Notes under the pieces: generated by a model | Database searches by the model: none | The model's input: only the letters and a program-made list of their open reading frames with translations | What the model was told of the DNA's origin: nothing | Translations under genes and position numbers: made by a program | Assembly: GCA_017303675.1 (NCBI GenBank) | Contig: JAFLBX010000002.1 | Location: forward strand, 1,525,075-1,589,074 | DNA: 64,000 nucleotides | Reading direction: 5' to 3' | From: Ignavibacteria bacterium | GTDB taxonomy: Bacteria > Bacteroidota > Ignavibacteria > Tepidaquicellales > OLB5 | Shown: positions 8,465 through 15,152 of the stretch, one piece after another | How the letters are laid out: each line of letters opens with the position of its first letter | Numbering within the stretch: position 1 is the first letter of the stretch

Positions 8465-8574
8465 TATAGTATATTCGCCTGATTAAAATGAAAAATTGTT
8501 TTACGAATTGACAAAAATCGTTAAAATAACACAATAATTAAAGGTATAATAATTAATTGTTTTAGGGAAAAAGG

Positions 8575-9003
8575 ATGAGTAAATTAGTATGTCATACTTA
8601 CAGAAACTTAATGCAGACATTTCCTCAACAAAAAGGCTGGGTTTTATATGACGGTATGTGCGGTTTTTGCTCATGGTGGATACCGTTTTGGGAGAAGACC
8701 ATAAACCGTACAGGCTATGGAATAGCCATGCTGCAGGATAAATGGGTGCGTGAAGAGCTGAAATTGCCGGGTGAGCTGGAAAACAGGGATATCATCCTGT
8801 TATTTTCTGACGGAAGAAAACTCATAGGAGCAGATGCCTATATATTCGGGATGAAAACAGTATGGTGGTCCAGTCCTTTTGGCTATATGCTTTCGGTTCC
8901 GCCATTCAAGCAGATAACCTGGCTGTTTTACAAACTTTTCAACAGGAACAGGTTTTTAGTATCAAGGGTTTGCAGGTTAAAGCCTGTTATAAGATCAAAT
9001 TAA
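8575..9003 (+). CDS. DCC-family (DUF393) thiol-disulfide oxidoreductase-like protein
   Basis: A 142-residue protein with the diagnostic DUF393 motif YDGMCGFCSWW (residues about 24-34), a D-x-x-C-x-x-C redox-type site. It is followed by a thioredoxin-like arrangement with DIILLFSDGRKLIGADAYIF. The family is annotated as predicted thiol-disulfide oxidoreductases, but the in vivo substrate is unproven. The ATG at 8575 is preceded by a purine-rich GGGAAAAAGG that can serve as ribosome-binding site. It is the first gene of a plus-strand run to 11455. The C-terminus (FKQITWLFYKLFNRNRF) is hydrophobic and basic and could lie on the membrane. Confidence 0.82.
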   Translation: MSKLVCHTYRNLMQTFPQQKGWVLYDGMCGFCSWWIPFWEKTINRTGYGIAMLQDKWVREELKLPGELENRDIILLFSDGRKLIGADAYIFGMKTVWWSSPFGYMLSVPPFKQITWLFYKLFNRNRFLVSRVCRLKPVIRSN

Positions 9004-9084
9004 ATTGATTTTAAATAAGTATAAATAATAATATTTTCGGAAAAATTACATTCGGCTTCATAATAATTAAGCTTATAATAATAA

Positions 9085-9534
9085 ATGCAGGATATATTCA
9101 ATAAAGTTGATAATGCAGCTATCATAAACAGGATCAGAAAAATCCATGCAGGCTCAAAACCTCTTTGGGGAAAAATGGGAGCTGAGGAAATGCTGTTTCA
9201 TTGCCAGGAACCTATCAGAGTATCACTGGGAGAGCTGAAGCTGAAACGCGGTTTACTCGGTATTCTTTTCGGCAAAATGGCATTAAAGCAGGCATTGAGC
9301 GATAAGCCTTTTAAAAAAGGTGTTCCTACCAGCGATGAGTTCAAACCAAAGGGAAAGTACGAGCTTGAAGCTGAAAAAGAAAAATTAATTTCACTTGTAG
9401 AATCATTAGCTGAAAAAGGCCCGGGCGCAATTAGCAGGGATCCCCATCCGTTTTTCGGACCTATGACACCGGAAGAGTGGAGCCTCATCACATGGAAACA
9501 CCTGGACCATCATTTATCTCAGTTTGGAGAATAA
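9085..9534 (+). CDS. DUF1569 (DinB-superfamily-like) protein
   Basis: A 149-residue protein with the DUF1569 pattern: an N-terminal helix with MGAEEMLFHCQEPIRVSLGE, a central lysine-rich segment, and a C-terminal FFGPMTPEEWSLITWKHLDHHLSQF. The histidines of HCQ and HLDHH match the metal-binding histidines of DinB-like four-helix bundles. The family's role is unknown; links to thiol-linked detoxification are only inferred from the DinB/YfiT fold. The next gene starts either overlapping its end (TTG 9524) or 17 bases after it (ATG 9551). Confidence 0.78.
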   Translation: MQDIFNKVDNAAIINRIRKIHAGSKPLWGKMGAEEMLFHCQEPIRVSLGELKLKRGLLGILFGKMALKQALSDKPFKKGVPTSDEFKPKGKYELEAEKEKLISLVESLAEKGPGAISRDPHPFFGPMTPEEWSLITWKHLDHHLSQFGE

Positions 9535-9550
9535 ATTTAAATCAATTGAT

Positions 9551-10168
9551 ATGGGAACAAAGGATAAAAGAGTTGACGCATACATCGCAAAGTCACAGGA
9601 TTTTGCCAAACCGGTATTAGAGCATTTCAGAAAACTCATTCACAAAACATGTCCGGAGGTTACTGAAACGATAAAATGGGGAATGCCAAGCTTTGAATAC
9701 AAGGGACCGTTCATGGGTTTTGCAGCTTTTAAAAAGCATGCCGTACTGTACTTCTGGAAAGGCGCTATAATGAAGGACAGCAAAATACTTATGGGCAAAA
9801 ATGCAAAAGGCGCAATGGGTAATTTAGGCAGAATTGAATCAATAGAAGACCTGCCCAAAGATGCTGTACTGGTTAAATGGATAAAAGAAGCCATGAAGCT
9901 TAACGATGCGGGAATAAAGATCAGCAGGAGCGAAAAGCCCAAACACGAAAGAAAAGAATACTCCATGCCGGCTTACTTTCAGAAAGAATTAAATAAAAAC
10001 AAAAAAGCGAAAGCTGTATTTGAAGGCTTTCCGCCATCACATAAGCGGGAGTACATTGAATGGATAATCGAAGCAAAAACGGAAGCGACCAGGAACAAAA
10101 GAATGGAAACGGCAATTGAATGGATGACAGAAGGCAAATCAAGAAACTGGAAATATCAGAAGAAATAA
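9551..10168 (+). CDS. YdhG/DUF1801-YdeI-like protein
   Basis: Two parts are visible. Residues about 1-115 are a DUF1801 fold: VDAYIAKSQDFAKPVLEHF, ETIKWGMPSFEYKGPFMGFAAFKKH. A C-terminal YdeI/OmpD-associated helical part follows: PAYFQKELNKNKKAKAVF and PPSHKREYIEWIIEAKTEATR with RRxxT-like ending MEWMTEGK-type residues. I choose ATG 9551 over a TTG at 9524 because the TTG lies inside the upstream gene and adds no conserved sequence. The family belongs to a frataxin-like fold group with unknown biochemical activity. It is followed one base later by a secreted-protein gene, so translational coupling is likely. Confidence 0.82.
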   Translation: MGTKDKRVDAYIAKSQDFAKPVLEHFRKLIHKTCPEVTETIKWGMPSFEYKGPFMGFAAFKKHAVLYFWKGAIMKDSKILMGKNAKGAMGNLGRIESIEDLPKDAVLVKWIKEAMKLNDAGIKISRSEKPKHERKEYSMPAYFQKELNKNKKAKAVFEGFPPSHKREYIEWIIEAKTEATRNKRMETAIEWMTEGKSRNWKYQKK

Positions 10169-10169
10169 A

Positions 10170-10649
10170 ATGAAAAAAATATTAGTAATATTGTTAATTT
10201 TTTCAGCAGCGTCAGTTTATTCACAGCTTGTAAAAAAAGGTGAAACAGAGCTTTTCAGGTTCAAAACCAGCAGCGGTAAAACCGCCGTTATTTGTACAGG
10301 CGAAAATGAATCATATATTGTTTACCGTTTTGGCACAAACAGCAAGGTTGAGCTCACCTATCCCGCAGCATTAAACAGCGATTCGTGGAATCTTTTTACA
10401 TACAGTTATTATTACCGCGGAGGAGGAAAGGAAAATGCAGGACTTGACCTCAACTATCTTACATTTGAAAATAATGGTTATACTTACAAGCTTTACCAGG
10501 AGTATTCCGCTGAGGATAACAGCGAATCAGCCGGTATTTTGGTAACCGGTGCAAATGGCGCAGATACAGATTTTAAAGCTGTAAAAAATTCCGTAAAAGG
10601 ATCGTTAATAGATCTAAGATATAACGATAAAGTTAAAAAAGAGCAATAA
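10170..10649 (+). CDS. Secreted hypothetical protein
   Basis: A 159-residue protein with a clear signal peptide: MKK, then the hydrophobic ILVILLIFSAASVYS, with cleavage before QLVKKGE. The mature part has mostly beta-type sequence with many aromatic residues (YSYYYRGGGKENAG, YLTFENNGYTYKLYQEY). No known domain, metal-binding pattern or catalytic motif is recognised. It starts one base after the YdhG-like gene and so probably belongs to that operon. Likely periplasmic. Confidence 0.6.
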   Translation: MKKILVILLIFSAASVYSQLVKKGETELFRFKTSSGKTAVICTGENESYIVYRFGTNSKVELTYPAALNSDSWNLFTYSYYYRGGGKENAGLDLNYLTFENNGYTYKLYQEYSAEDNSESAGILVTGANGADTDFKAVKNSVKGSLIDLRYNDKVKKEQ

Positions 10650-10717
10650 ACCGGTATTCTTTTTTTGAGTATTAAAATTACTTTTCTATTTTTATTTTTG
10701 TGTAAGCAAATTAAGTT

Positions 10718-11455
10718 ATGAGCTTATACGAACAACTATCCGATATTTCCCCTGTAGTAAAGAATTTTTACCCTGATGCAGTTTCATTGAATAACCTGAT
10801 GCATAATGTAATTCAGTCAATATTCAATGAATATGATTACACACCAAACCAGATATTACTTGCGAACTCCATATGCAGCGATGATATAAACAGCATTGAA
10901 TACCCTGCAGATGCGCGGCAAATGCTCGGGGCTTTTGAGCTGGGTGGACTCAACGGCTTCCCGTTCACCGGGTTAACGGGTATGAAAGCCTTTGCATCCC
11001 ACGTACCGGATGACGGGGCTGTATTGATATTTTACGGTCCGCATATAGGCGTCACAACACATGGTGTGATTGGTAGGGTAACACGCCCGGGCCAGCATAA
11101 GGAGTCAAATTGCTGCGGAGCTGCAGCCATGGCGCTTTCCAGAATTAATGAAGCTGAAAGAATCGATGTGCTTGACAGGCAGCAAATCTACCTTGAAAAA
11201 CTGGTTAAAGATAACAAACAAAGGATACTTTCGGCAAATATTCCGGAAATGGAAGCTGCAGAAATATTCTACGAGGCAAATGAAAAAAGGTTAATGGAGC
11301 TTATCAACCGTACAGATTTTACAGGGAACCATATTTTTCTCATCGGAGGCATTATCATAAACTGCAGACAAAAATTCGGTTCTTATATTTCTTTAAGGAA
11401 TAACGGAATATTAAATGCATTAACTAAACAACTTACCGGTAAACTAAATATTTAA
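10718..11455 (+). CDS. LCIB/theta-type beta-carbonic anhydrase-like protein
   Basis: A 245-residue protein resembling the limiting-CO2-inducible protein B/C carbonic anhydrase domain. Matching elements are ILLANSICSDDIN (candidate first zinc Cys with Asp), GGLNGFPFTGLTGMKAFASHVPDDG, LIFYGPHIGVTT (candidate zinc His), and ESNCCGAAAMAL (second zinc Cys). Known members coordinate zinc with two Cys and one His and interconvert CO2 and bicarbonate. The length fits a single LCIB domain with no organelle transit or signal peptide, so it should be cytoplasmic. It ends the 8575-11455 plus-strand run with 68 bases of spacer, so it may have its own promoter. I recognise the family by pattern; activity is inferred. 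Confidence 0.72.
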   Translation: MSLYEQLSDISPVVKNFYPDAVSLNNLMHNVIQSIFNEYDYTPNQILLANSICSDDINSIEYPADARQMLGAFELGGLNGFPFTGLTGMKAFASHVPDDGAVLIFYGPHIGVTTHGVIGRVTRPGQHKESNCCGAAAMALSRINEAERIDVLDRQQIYLEKLVKDNKQRILSANIPEMEAAEIFYEANEKRLMELINRTDFTGNHIFLIGGIIINCRQKFGSYISLRNNGILNALTKQLTGKLNI

Positions 11456-11509
11456 ATCAATCCAACCGAAATTTGCCTGATACACCGCTTTATATCTAAT
11501 TTAGTAATT

Positions 11510-12166
11510 TCAGAAATTTAATATAATTTGATTTTTACTTTTTCGGCTAATTTCAGGAACCGTACAGCCTTCTTCAGGATAACCGACAGGAATTAATAAA
11601 AATGGGCGTTCATTTTCCGGCCGGTTAAGTATTTTAGATAAAAAACCCATTGGACTGGGCGTGTGTGTTAGCGCACATAAACCTGCATTATGAATAGCTG
11701 TAAGTAAAAATCCGCAGGCAATTCCTACAGATTCACTCACATAATAATTCTGCAGTTTTTCTCCTGTTTCAGATATATCATATAATTTTTTAAATACTAC
11801 AATTATATATGGTGCTGTTTCAATAAATGGTTTTTTCCAGTCAGTGCCGAATTTTTCAAGGTCCTTAAGCCACTGCTCATCCATTCTTCCGTTATAGTTT
11901 TCATACTCTTCCTTTTCAGCAGCCTCGCGAATTTGTTTTTTGATATCAGGATCAGTTATTACGCAGAATGTCCAGGGCTGCTTATGTGCCCCGGATGGAG
12001 CTGTAGATGCTGTCATAATGATGTTCTCTATTATTTCAATAGGAACATCGCGGTCAGAAAATTCACGAATGCTTCTTCTTGAATCCATAAATCTTCTGAA
12101 TCCTTCTGATCTTTCATGCATTTCTTCGCTGCTGAAATTAGTATGTAAGTATTTAATGAATTTCAT
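11510..12166 (-). CDS. Nitroreductase-fold flavoprotein, iodotyrosine deiodinase-like
   Basis: A 218-residue FMN enzyme of the nitroreductase superfamily. FMN-binding features are RRSIREFSDRDV (phosphate-binding arginines), TAPSGAHKQPW, and LTHTPSPMGFL. The active-site lid EKEEYENYNGRM...DLEKFGTDWKKP places Glu, Tyr and Lys as in the iodotyrosine deiodinase (IYD) subgroup, where these residues hold the zwitterion of a halotyrosine. This suggests reductive dehalogenation of aromatic amino acids or a related reaction rather than a generic nitroreductase. No membrane anchor is present, as in bacterial IYD homologues. Convergent with the carbonic-anhydrase-like gene. Confidence 0.8.
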   Translation of the reverse strand: MKFIKYLHTNFSSEEMHERSEGFRRFMDSRRSIREFSDRDVPIEIIENIIMTASTAPSGAHKQPWTFCVITDPDIKKQIREAAEKEEYENYNGRMDEQWLKDLEKFGTDWKKPFIETAPYIIVVFKKLYDISETGEKLQNYYVSESVGIACGFLLTAIHNAGLCALTHTPSPMGFLSKILNRPENERPFLLIPVGYPEEGCTVPEISRKSKNQIILNF

Positions 12167-12188
12167 TTATGATTCATGGGGATTGTTT

Positions 12189-12284
12189 TCATTTCCTTTT
12201 TTTATGCTTAAAAATATAAAGAATAATAAATGATAATATTAAAAATCCCGCTGCAATAACCGTAGTTAAGTTTAAATTTTCCAC
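12189..12284 (-). CDS. Possible 31-aa single-pass membrane protein
   Basis: A short open frame starts at GTG 12284-12282 and ends at TGA. It encodes a polar start (ENLNLTT), about 18 hydrophobic residues (VIAAGFLILSFIILYIF) and the basic tail KHKKRK, the layout of a small N-out, C-in membrane peptide. It begins 18 bases after the stop of the 5'-nucleotidase gene, in a different frame, so it is not simply a lost anchor of that protein. A purine run GAGAGA precedes the GTG. The evidence is composition only. Confidence 0.38.
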   Translation of the reverse strand: MENLNLTTVIAAGFLILSFIILYIFKHKKRK

Positions 12285-12301
12285 TCTCTCAATATTACCT
12301 G

Positions 12302-13816
12302 TTAATTTTTGGTTGGTTTATACCACTTTCCCAGAAAATTTATTACAGCAAACCGGATATCATTTGAAAGATCACTTTTATCAGCAGGATCCGGTTCAGT
12401 TACTTTTATCACCCCCGGGTTTTCTTTTGTAAGATACCCGAAATTACTTTCCATACCGCTCATTAAATAATCAGCAACCGCGGCGGTATAAACTTTATTC
12501 TCATCAATAAGCTCATTTTTGATCTTATACCCGGCTGCAGTTTGCTCAAGTCCGTAATACTGCAGGTATCCGCCGCTGCCCGGCTGCGAAAAGCTTGTTT
12601 CAATAATTTGCTTAAGCAGTGACCCTTTAAGCTCAACCCTAAGTATCTTTCCACCAAAGGGAAGCACCCTGATAATATCATATTCTGTAATTTCACCAGT
12701 CAGCTTATCATCCAGCCTTATTGCACCGCTGTTGAAAAATGCCAGGTCTGCTCCTTTTACCGCGTCAAACATTGCATTAGCTACCAGGTATCCTAAAGCA
12801 CTTTGAGAGTACCTGACAGTTTCATCTTTTCCGTCAAGTGTATCTTGTTTAAGATCAATAACCATCTTAAGCGGGTCAAAGCCTTTATCGTAGAATCCTT
12901 TATAAGCGCGCGTGACCCATTCATCAACCAGCGCTTTTACTTTGGGATCTTCTGGTATTTTCTCATCAATACTTACCAGCTCAGATTTTATCTCAAGCAG
13001 CTTATTATGTTCATCAAAAAGAAGCCTGTGTATATAGATAGTTATTGCATTGGCATCAGCCTTGGTTATCAATGTTTCACCTACTTTATGAAGCATGTTC
13101 ACATGTTCATGCCCGCCCATAATTAACTTAATCTGCGGCACTTCAGATGCAAGCTTTTTATCTTCATCAATATTAAGATGTGATATAGCAATGTAACAGT
13201 CTATGCTATCACGTAATATTGAATATACTTCTCTGGCTGAGCTGTAATAATCAGAATAACTTACATAAGGCTGTTTATTAGCATCTATACAGATACCGGT
13301 TATGCCTATTTTAATAGGCTGGTTTTTCAGGTACCCCTGCACTTTTAATACTTTATATTCAGGCAGATCGATACCGTTGCTGCTGAAAGGATATGTAGTG
13401 CCGTTATCATTTCTTTTAACATTGCTTGCTATCCATTCAAATTGTGACTGGTTCAGCCTTTCCTGCAGCACATCATATTTATAATCAAATTCGTGGTTGC
13501 CGAATGTAACATAATCCAGCCCGATGGCATTAAGAACATCAACCATCTGCCGGCCGTTTATTCGTTTATCTTCATATGTGCTTGTGCCAAGCGCGCTGGG
13601 TGAGATAAAATCGCCTGAGAGCACAACAAATGTGTACGGGTTGTTCTGTTTAATTCTATCGATAACGGTTTTTACGCGCGCAAGTCCGCCGTACTTACCT
13701 CCTTCAAGCGGGGCAATTTCGTAAACATCGTTCATCTGTATAAATATAACTTCGCTGGTTTGCCCGTAAACAGAGCAAACCAGCAAAACGAAAGCCGCAA
13801 TAATTTTTTTTATCAT
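12302..13816 (-). CDS. Secreted 5'-nucleotidase / UshA-family metallophosphoesterase
   Basis: A 504-residue exported hydrolase. The signal peptide ends CSVYG before QTSEV. The N-terminal metallophosphoesterase domain has IQMNDVYEIAPL (in place of the usual D-x-H), VVLSGDFISPSALG, TFGNHEFDY (the GNHE motif), and IMGGHEHVNML. The C-terminal 5'-nucleotidase domain starts near residue 310, with LGYLVANAMFDAVKGADLAFFNSGAIR and GGYLQYYGLEQT forming the nucleoside-stacking region. Such proteins release phosphate and nucleosides from nucleotides in the periplasm. The first metal ligand His is replaced: D-V-Y instead of D-x-H. It is 9 bases downstream of the DUF2007 gene. Confidence 0.9.
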   Translation of the reverse strand: MIKKIIAAFVLLVCSVYGQTSEVIFIQMNDVYEIAPLEGGKYGGLARVKTVIDRIKQNNPYTFVVLSGDFISPSALGTSTYEDKRINGRQMVDVLNAIGLDYVTFGNHEFDYKYDVLQERLNQSQFEWIASNVKRNDNGTTYPFSSNGIDLPEYKVLKVQGYLKNQPIKIGITGICIDANKQPYVSYSDYYSSAREVYSILRDSIDCYIAISHLNIDEDKKLASEVPQIKLIMGGHEHVNMLHKVGETLITKADANAITIYIHRLLFDEHNKLLEIKSELVSIDEKIPEDPKVKALVDEWVTRAYKGFYDKGFDPLKMVIDLKQDTLDGKDETVRYSQSALGYLVANAMFDAVKGADLAFFNSGAIRLDDKLTGEITEYDIIRVLPFGGKILRVELKGSLLKQIIETSFSQPGSGGYLQYYGLEQTAAGYKIKNELIDENKVYTAAVADYLMSGMESNFGYLTKENPGVIKVTEPDPADKSDLSNDIRFAVINFLGKWYKPTKN

Positions 13817-13825
13817 ATAGTGGTA

Positions 13826-14155
13826 TTAAGGGTTTGGATTTTCTTCGCCTGAGTCATCGGGTGAATTTTCATCGTACCAGTCTGAATCTTCATCAACTTC
13901 AGCAAGAAGTTCTTTAGCGTAATCAACATCATCAGGCATTACCTGGAAATCAACAGGGAAAGCATTGATAGGTACTACCCCCTGAATGCCATCACCTTTT
14001 GCCATGTATTTTATGCCGGCTTCATCAAGAATTGACTTCACAACTGCGATAATTGCCATGTTATCTGTTTTAAAAACTGAAACCAGGTATTCTTCGTTCA
14101 GGCCTTCATTTCCTGAATCGATACCGCCCGGATTAACATTTTCGTCATTTGACAT
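13826..14155 (-). CDS. DUF2007 putative signal-transducing protein
   Basis: A 109-residue acidic protein with a DUF2007 domain in the middle: EEYLVSVFKTDNMAIIAVVKSILDEAGI, then PVDFQVMPDDVDYAKELLAEV. The domain is a small alpha/beta fold named a putative signal transducer, with no established ligand. Both termini are acidic and low in complexity (DSGEENPNP at the end). It starts at ATG 14155 and is followed 9 bases later by the 5'-nucleotidase gene, so co-expression is likely. Confidence 0.8.
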   Translation of the reverse strand: MSNDENVNPGGIDSGNEGLNEEYLVSVFKTDNMAIIAVVKSILDEAGIKYMAKGDGIQGVVPINAFPVDFQVMPDDVDYAKELLAEVDEDSDWYDENSPDDSGEENPNP

Positions 14156-14180
14156 ATTTAAGTCCTTTATGTACTATAGT

Positions 14181-14714
14181 TTAATTTAATTTATACGTTT
14201 TTATTCTGAATGCAAGCATTATTGAAAATATTCCGCTTAGGATTGCGAATGCGCCAAACACCATCAGCATCACGCCCGCACCCTGTATCAGGTTACCGGC
14301 AAGCAGTATACCGAAAATTATTGAGACTATGCCGTTTAATATCATCAGCCATTCATTTGTAATTACTTTACGCATCTTTATAGCGCCTATTATATGAATT
14401 ATACCCGATAGTATTGCCCATGCGGCTATGAATATCATTATTCCCCCAAGAGCAGATACAGGGTTAAACAGCACTAAAATTCCCGCGCCAAGGAAGATAA
14501 GCCCTTCAATTATTCGCAGACCTTTATTATCGGTTTCACCCAGGAAAGCGAGTGTTAAGATAAAAAACCCTGAAAGTATTGCAAAGAACGCGAAGAAAGT
14601 AATGAGTGAAAATATTACTATATAAGGAGATGCAAGCGCAAGAATACCGAAAATAATTGCAAGTACACCCCTTACAGCAATTAACCACCAGTTCTTTTGT
14701 AATGTTTCGAGCAT
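14181..14714 (-). CDS. HdeD/DUF308-family membrane protein
   Basis: A 177-residue integral membrane protein with six hydrophobic segments arranged as repeated pairs. The family signature appears as WWLIAVRGVLAIIFGILAL near the start and again as EWLMILNGIVSIIFGILLA. This matches the HdeD acid-resistance family (DUF308). HdeD contributes to acid tolerance in E. coli; here the role is only inferred. It lies 25 bases upstream of the DUF2007 gene on the same strand. Confidence 0.86.
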   Translation of the reverse strand: MLETLQKNWWLIAVRGVLAIIFGILALASPYIVIFSLITFFAFFAILSGFFILTLAFLGETDNKGLRIIEGLIFLGAGILVLFNPVSALGGIMIFIAAWAILSGIIHIIGAIKMRKVITNEWLMILNGIVSIIFGILLAGNLIQGAGVMLMVFGAFAILSGIFSIMLAFRIKTYKLN

Positions 14715-14758
14715 AGTTTTATTTATTTAGTTGAAAGCTGTATAATTAAAAAACCCTG

Positions 14759-15079
14759 TTATAATTCCAGCGGAGTGAATTCAGCAAACAGTCCCGAACA
14801 CTCTGCTACATCAACCAGCTTTATGTATTCGCAGCAGCTTTCGAATTCTTTCCACATTTTGTGCACTTCAGGATGCATATGAGCATCTTCTATAGCAAGC
14901 GGCGATACCCATTCAAAAACTTCAAGAATAGTCCCATCCCCTGCCTTCATGGCTATAACTTCCCGGTCAGTTGCCATCCCCAGTGAACGAAGAATAGGTA
15001 CATGACTTTTAACTGCGGAATACAGCTCAGTATCCATGTTATGTTTCGGCTTATAAGCCGATATTACAATGACACCCAT
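14759..15079 (-). CDS. Small ferredoxin-fold (dimeric alpha/beta-barrel) protein
   Basis: A 106-residue protein whose pattern fits antibiotic-biosynthesis-monooxygenase-like dimeric barrels: VIVISAYKPKHNMDTELYSAVKSHVPILRSLG, then ILEVFEWVSPLAIEDAHMHPEVHKMWKEFE. The segment of a strand, an E/W-rich turn and a helix with histidines is typical of this fold. No catalytic assignment is possible. It has its own intergenic flanks: 44 bases to the DUF308 gene and 73 bases from the S41 peptidase gene. Confidence 0.6.
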   Translation of the reverse strand: MGVIVISAYKPKHNMDTELYSAVKSHVPILRSLGMATDREVIAMKAGDGTILEVFEWVSPLAIEDAHMHPEVHKMWKEFESCCEYIKLVDVAECSGLFAEFTPLEL

Positions 15080-15152
15080 AACATATTATTTAAATGAATG
15101 TATAATTTGGTGTAACTTAAGAATGAATTATGAAATTAAAAAGCATAAAAAA

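Noticed and set aside
10693-10700. TATTTTTG as a -7 promoter element before the LCIB-like gene
   Set aside because: It fits TAnnTTTG, but the nearest TTTG lies 25 bases upstream, beyond usual spacing, in a T-rich region.
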